Part shown: positions 62,316 through 64,000 of the stretch, piece by piece
How the letters are laid out: each line of letters opens with the position of its first letter
Numbering within the stretch: position 1 is the stretch's first letter
Origin: Neckera pumila
Lineage: Eukaryota > Streptophyta > Bryopsida > Hypnales > Neckeraceae
Length of the DNA stretch: 64,000 bases
NCBI GenBank assembly: GCA_963969595.1
Contig: OZ018409.1
Coordinates: 18,322,975-18,386,974, forward strand
Direction: 5' to 3'
Made by a program: the position numbers and the translations under genes
Notes under the pieces: generated by a model
Databases searched by the model: none
The model's input: only the letters and a program-made list of their open reading frames with translations
Told to the model about the DNA's origin: nothing

Positions 62316-63690
62316 ATTCAATAAAGAATAAGAATGAATGAAGATTTTGGCCTTCATCTGTGAAAGAATATTTGAAATACTTTTGGCTTCAAAACACTAT
62401 GGAATTTGTTTCTTTATGTATGCTCTCTTTGGCACAAACCTTTATATCCCGTAATATCAATTGAATATTTGCAAAATTATAATTGACTATTGAAAGATAC
62501 TACCATTCCTATAATTCAATATACATTCCAATTCTACTAAATCTAAAAAACTAATTCTTAAGAAACATGAGCTGCAACATGCTAATATTGATATTAGTAT
62601 ATGTCCCATTTTCATTCCACTATGGGCAAGTTTTACTTTCATGTCAATGTACTAATAACCACATGTTTGCAACTCTATAAGACATAAGAAATATATTTTT
62701 TCAATGGCTTCCAATGCACTTTTTTGCTTTCAATATATACTTTTTATTTGATTTCATAACTTTCTAAATATTGCACACTATTGCTTCAGCCCTAATCGCT
62801 CGAGAATCCATATTCTAGAAGATGAATTGAGAATGCTTCAAGCCAATGTTTTTTTCATGCATATTCTTGTTCATTCAACACATTCTACAATTTTTAACCT
62901 CTAAAGGTCCATATACCCAAAGAGTGGATGCTCCTTGGTCAATCTTGATTGTAATTTTCAATATAACCATTTTTTGGTATTTGATTTAAACTGAGAAAAT
63001 GACACTTGAAAAGATCTCTTTCTACCATTTGGAAATTTTGAAAAAATTAAAAAATTAAAAAAATTATTGCAATTGCAAGCTCTATGTATTTGAATCCAAA
63101 CAACACAATAAGCTATGCTTTTCATTTATGTTTTCTTCTTTTAAAATGGATTTTAAGTTTAAATTACAAAATTTTCATTTTTCTTTTGACTTTAATTTAT
63201 TACAAAATTTTCAATTATTTTAATATATATTATAATTGGTATAATTTTATTTCCACCTTTAATTTTTTTAAAAGCACAATAATTTGATTTTTCCATCAAT
63301 TTTTTTGAAAATACACAAACAGAAAACATATTTTTCCGCTAGCAAAAAATATCAAAAATTTTATGCATCAGATAAATAAAAGGATAAATTTGGTTTGATA
63401 GCTGAATTTGACTTCAAAATCTTTGATGTGGCTTTTTTGGGTGTAAGAAATAAAATAACCAGTTGAAAAATTTTCACACTAATCTCTATTGCTACTTGCA
63501 CTCTTCTAATAATTTGAATTTTTTTTGCTATTTTTACTTATTTATTTTCGAATTTTTGCAACAAAAATGATAATAATAAGATTATTTCAGAAAAAAAATT
63601 GTAATATACAGTTTGTAGATCCAAATACCATCTAATAGGCTATATTTTGCTCAAATATGATATTTGACTAATTGGCAATGGATCTCGTCT
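62316..63690. other. AT-rich spacer, no gene seen
   Basis: No coding exon recognised. Runs of A and T and short open frames only. Confidence 0.5.
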
Positions 63691-64000
63691 TTAACCCCTA
63701 AAGGACCGGTTGTCCCCTCGAGGGACAATTTGGGTCCGGCAGGTTCCTACAATCTCAATTTTTAGTAATATTTTTTGGGATTTATTGAGGTTGTGTATTT
63801 TTGCGAGATCTTTGCGAATATATAATTTTTATTTTAATTGATGCCCGGGAGCAAAAGTTATGGCACAATAAGTAAAAATAGAATTTTGCGGGCAGCCCAA
63901 AAAAAATCACAAAAAGTCAAAATAATTTTTTTCAAATTTTTTCCCTCAAAGATTATATTTTTGTCTACATGTGAAGCTTTGTTTCATTCAATTTGGACTA
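63691..64000. mobile_element. TTAA element, second long type, cut by window end
   Basis: Begins TTAACCCCTAAAGGACCGG and follows the 34791 element closely (GTTGTCCCCTCG, GGGACAATTTGGGTCCGG) up to the end of the window. Confidence 0.75.

Overview
This is nuclear DNA of a green-lineage eukaryote. The genes are intron-rich with GT-AG borders, the intergenic DNA is very AT-rich, and the readable proteins are plant-type: a Tat-targeted thylakoid-lumen FKBP13, a cytosolic uL16/RPL10, a bacterial-type uL13 of an organelle ribosome, a plant ATG27-like membrane protein, and a secreted protein with a plant Root_cap module. Telo-box motifs (AAACCCTA) sit upstream of both ribosomal-protein genes, as is usual in plants. 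The Ser-Pro-rich linker and the beta-helix adhesin-like repeats point to a streptophyte alga or early-diverging land plant, but the species cannot be fixed from sequence alone.

Layout. 1-7.5 kb: a large minus-strand gene of about 16 exons (signal segment, GGA[IV]-type beta-helix repeats, Ser-Pro-rich linker, GDPH/VWD-like plus Root_cap C-terminus), with an orphan terminal exon beyond it. 7.5-19 kb: no genes; layered terminal-inverted-repeat (TIR) elements. 19-22 kb and 34.7-39.7 kb: two copies of a segmental duplication, each with a small three-exon gene encoding a signal peptide, a six-cysteine EGF-like ectodomain, one membrane span and a Tyr/Gln/Pro tail. 22-34 kb: gene-poor, with a U2A'-like fragment, a CACTA element with a CTT target duplication, and many nested elements. 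41.5-59.4 kb: a housekeeping island of RPL10 (-), FKBP13 (+), uL13 (-) and an ATG27-like gene (-). 59.4-64 kb: more elements.

The most unusual items are four. A set of non-autonomous elements is bounded by TTAA with C-rich termini (TTAACC...GGTTAA); in some places neighbouring elements share one TTAA, and one member forms a filled site inside an intron of one of the two duplicated EGF-like genes. RPL10 has two intact candidate first coding exons and a third, decayed one. A piece of RPL10 (exon 2 start, intron 1 and possibly promoter) has been copied to just upstream of the uL13 gene. The beta-helix/Root_cap fusion has an unfamiliar domain order.

Gene models were spliced by hand from both strands. 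Exon borders were checked for GT/AG and reading phase, but there is no transcript support. No rRNA, tRNA or CRISPR array was recognised.
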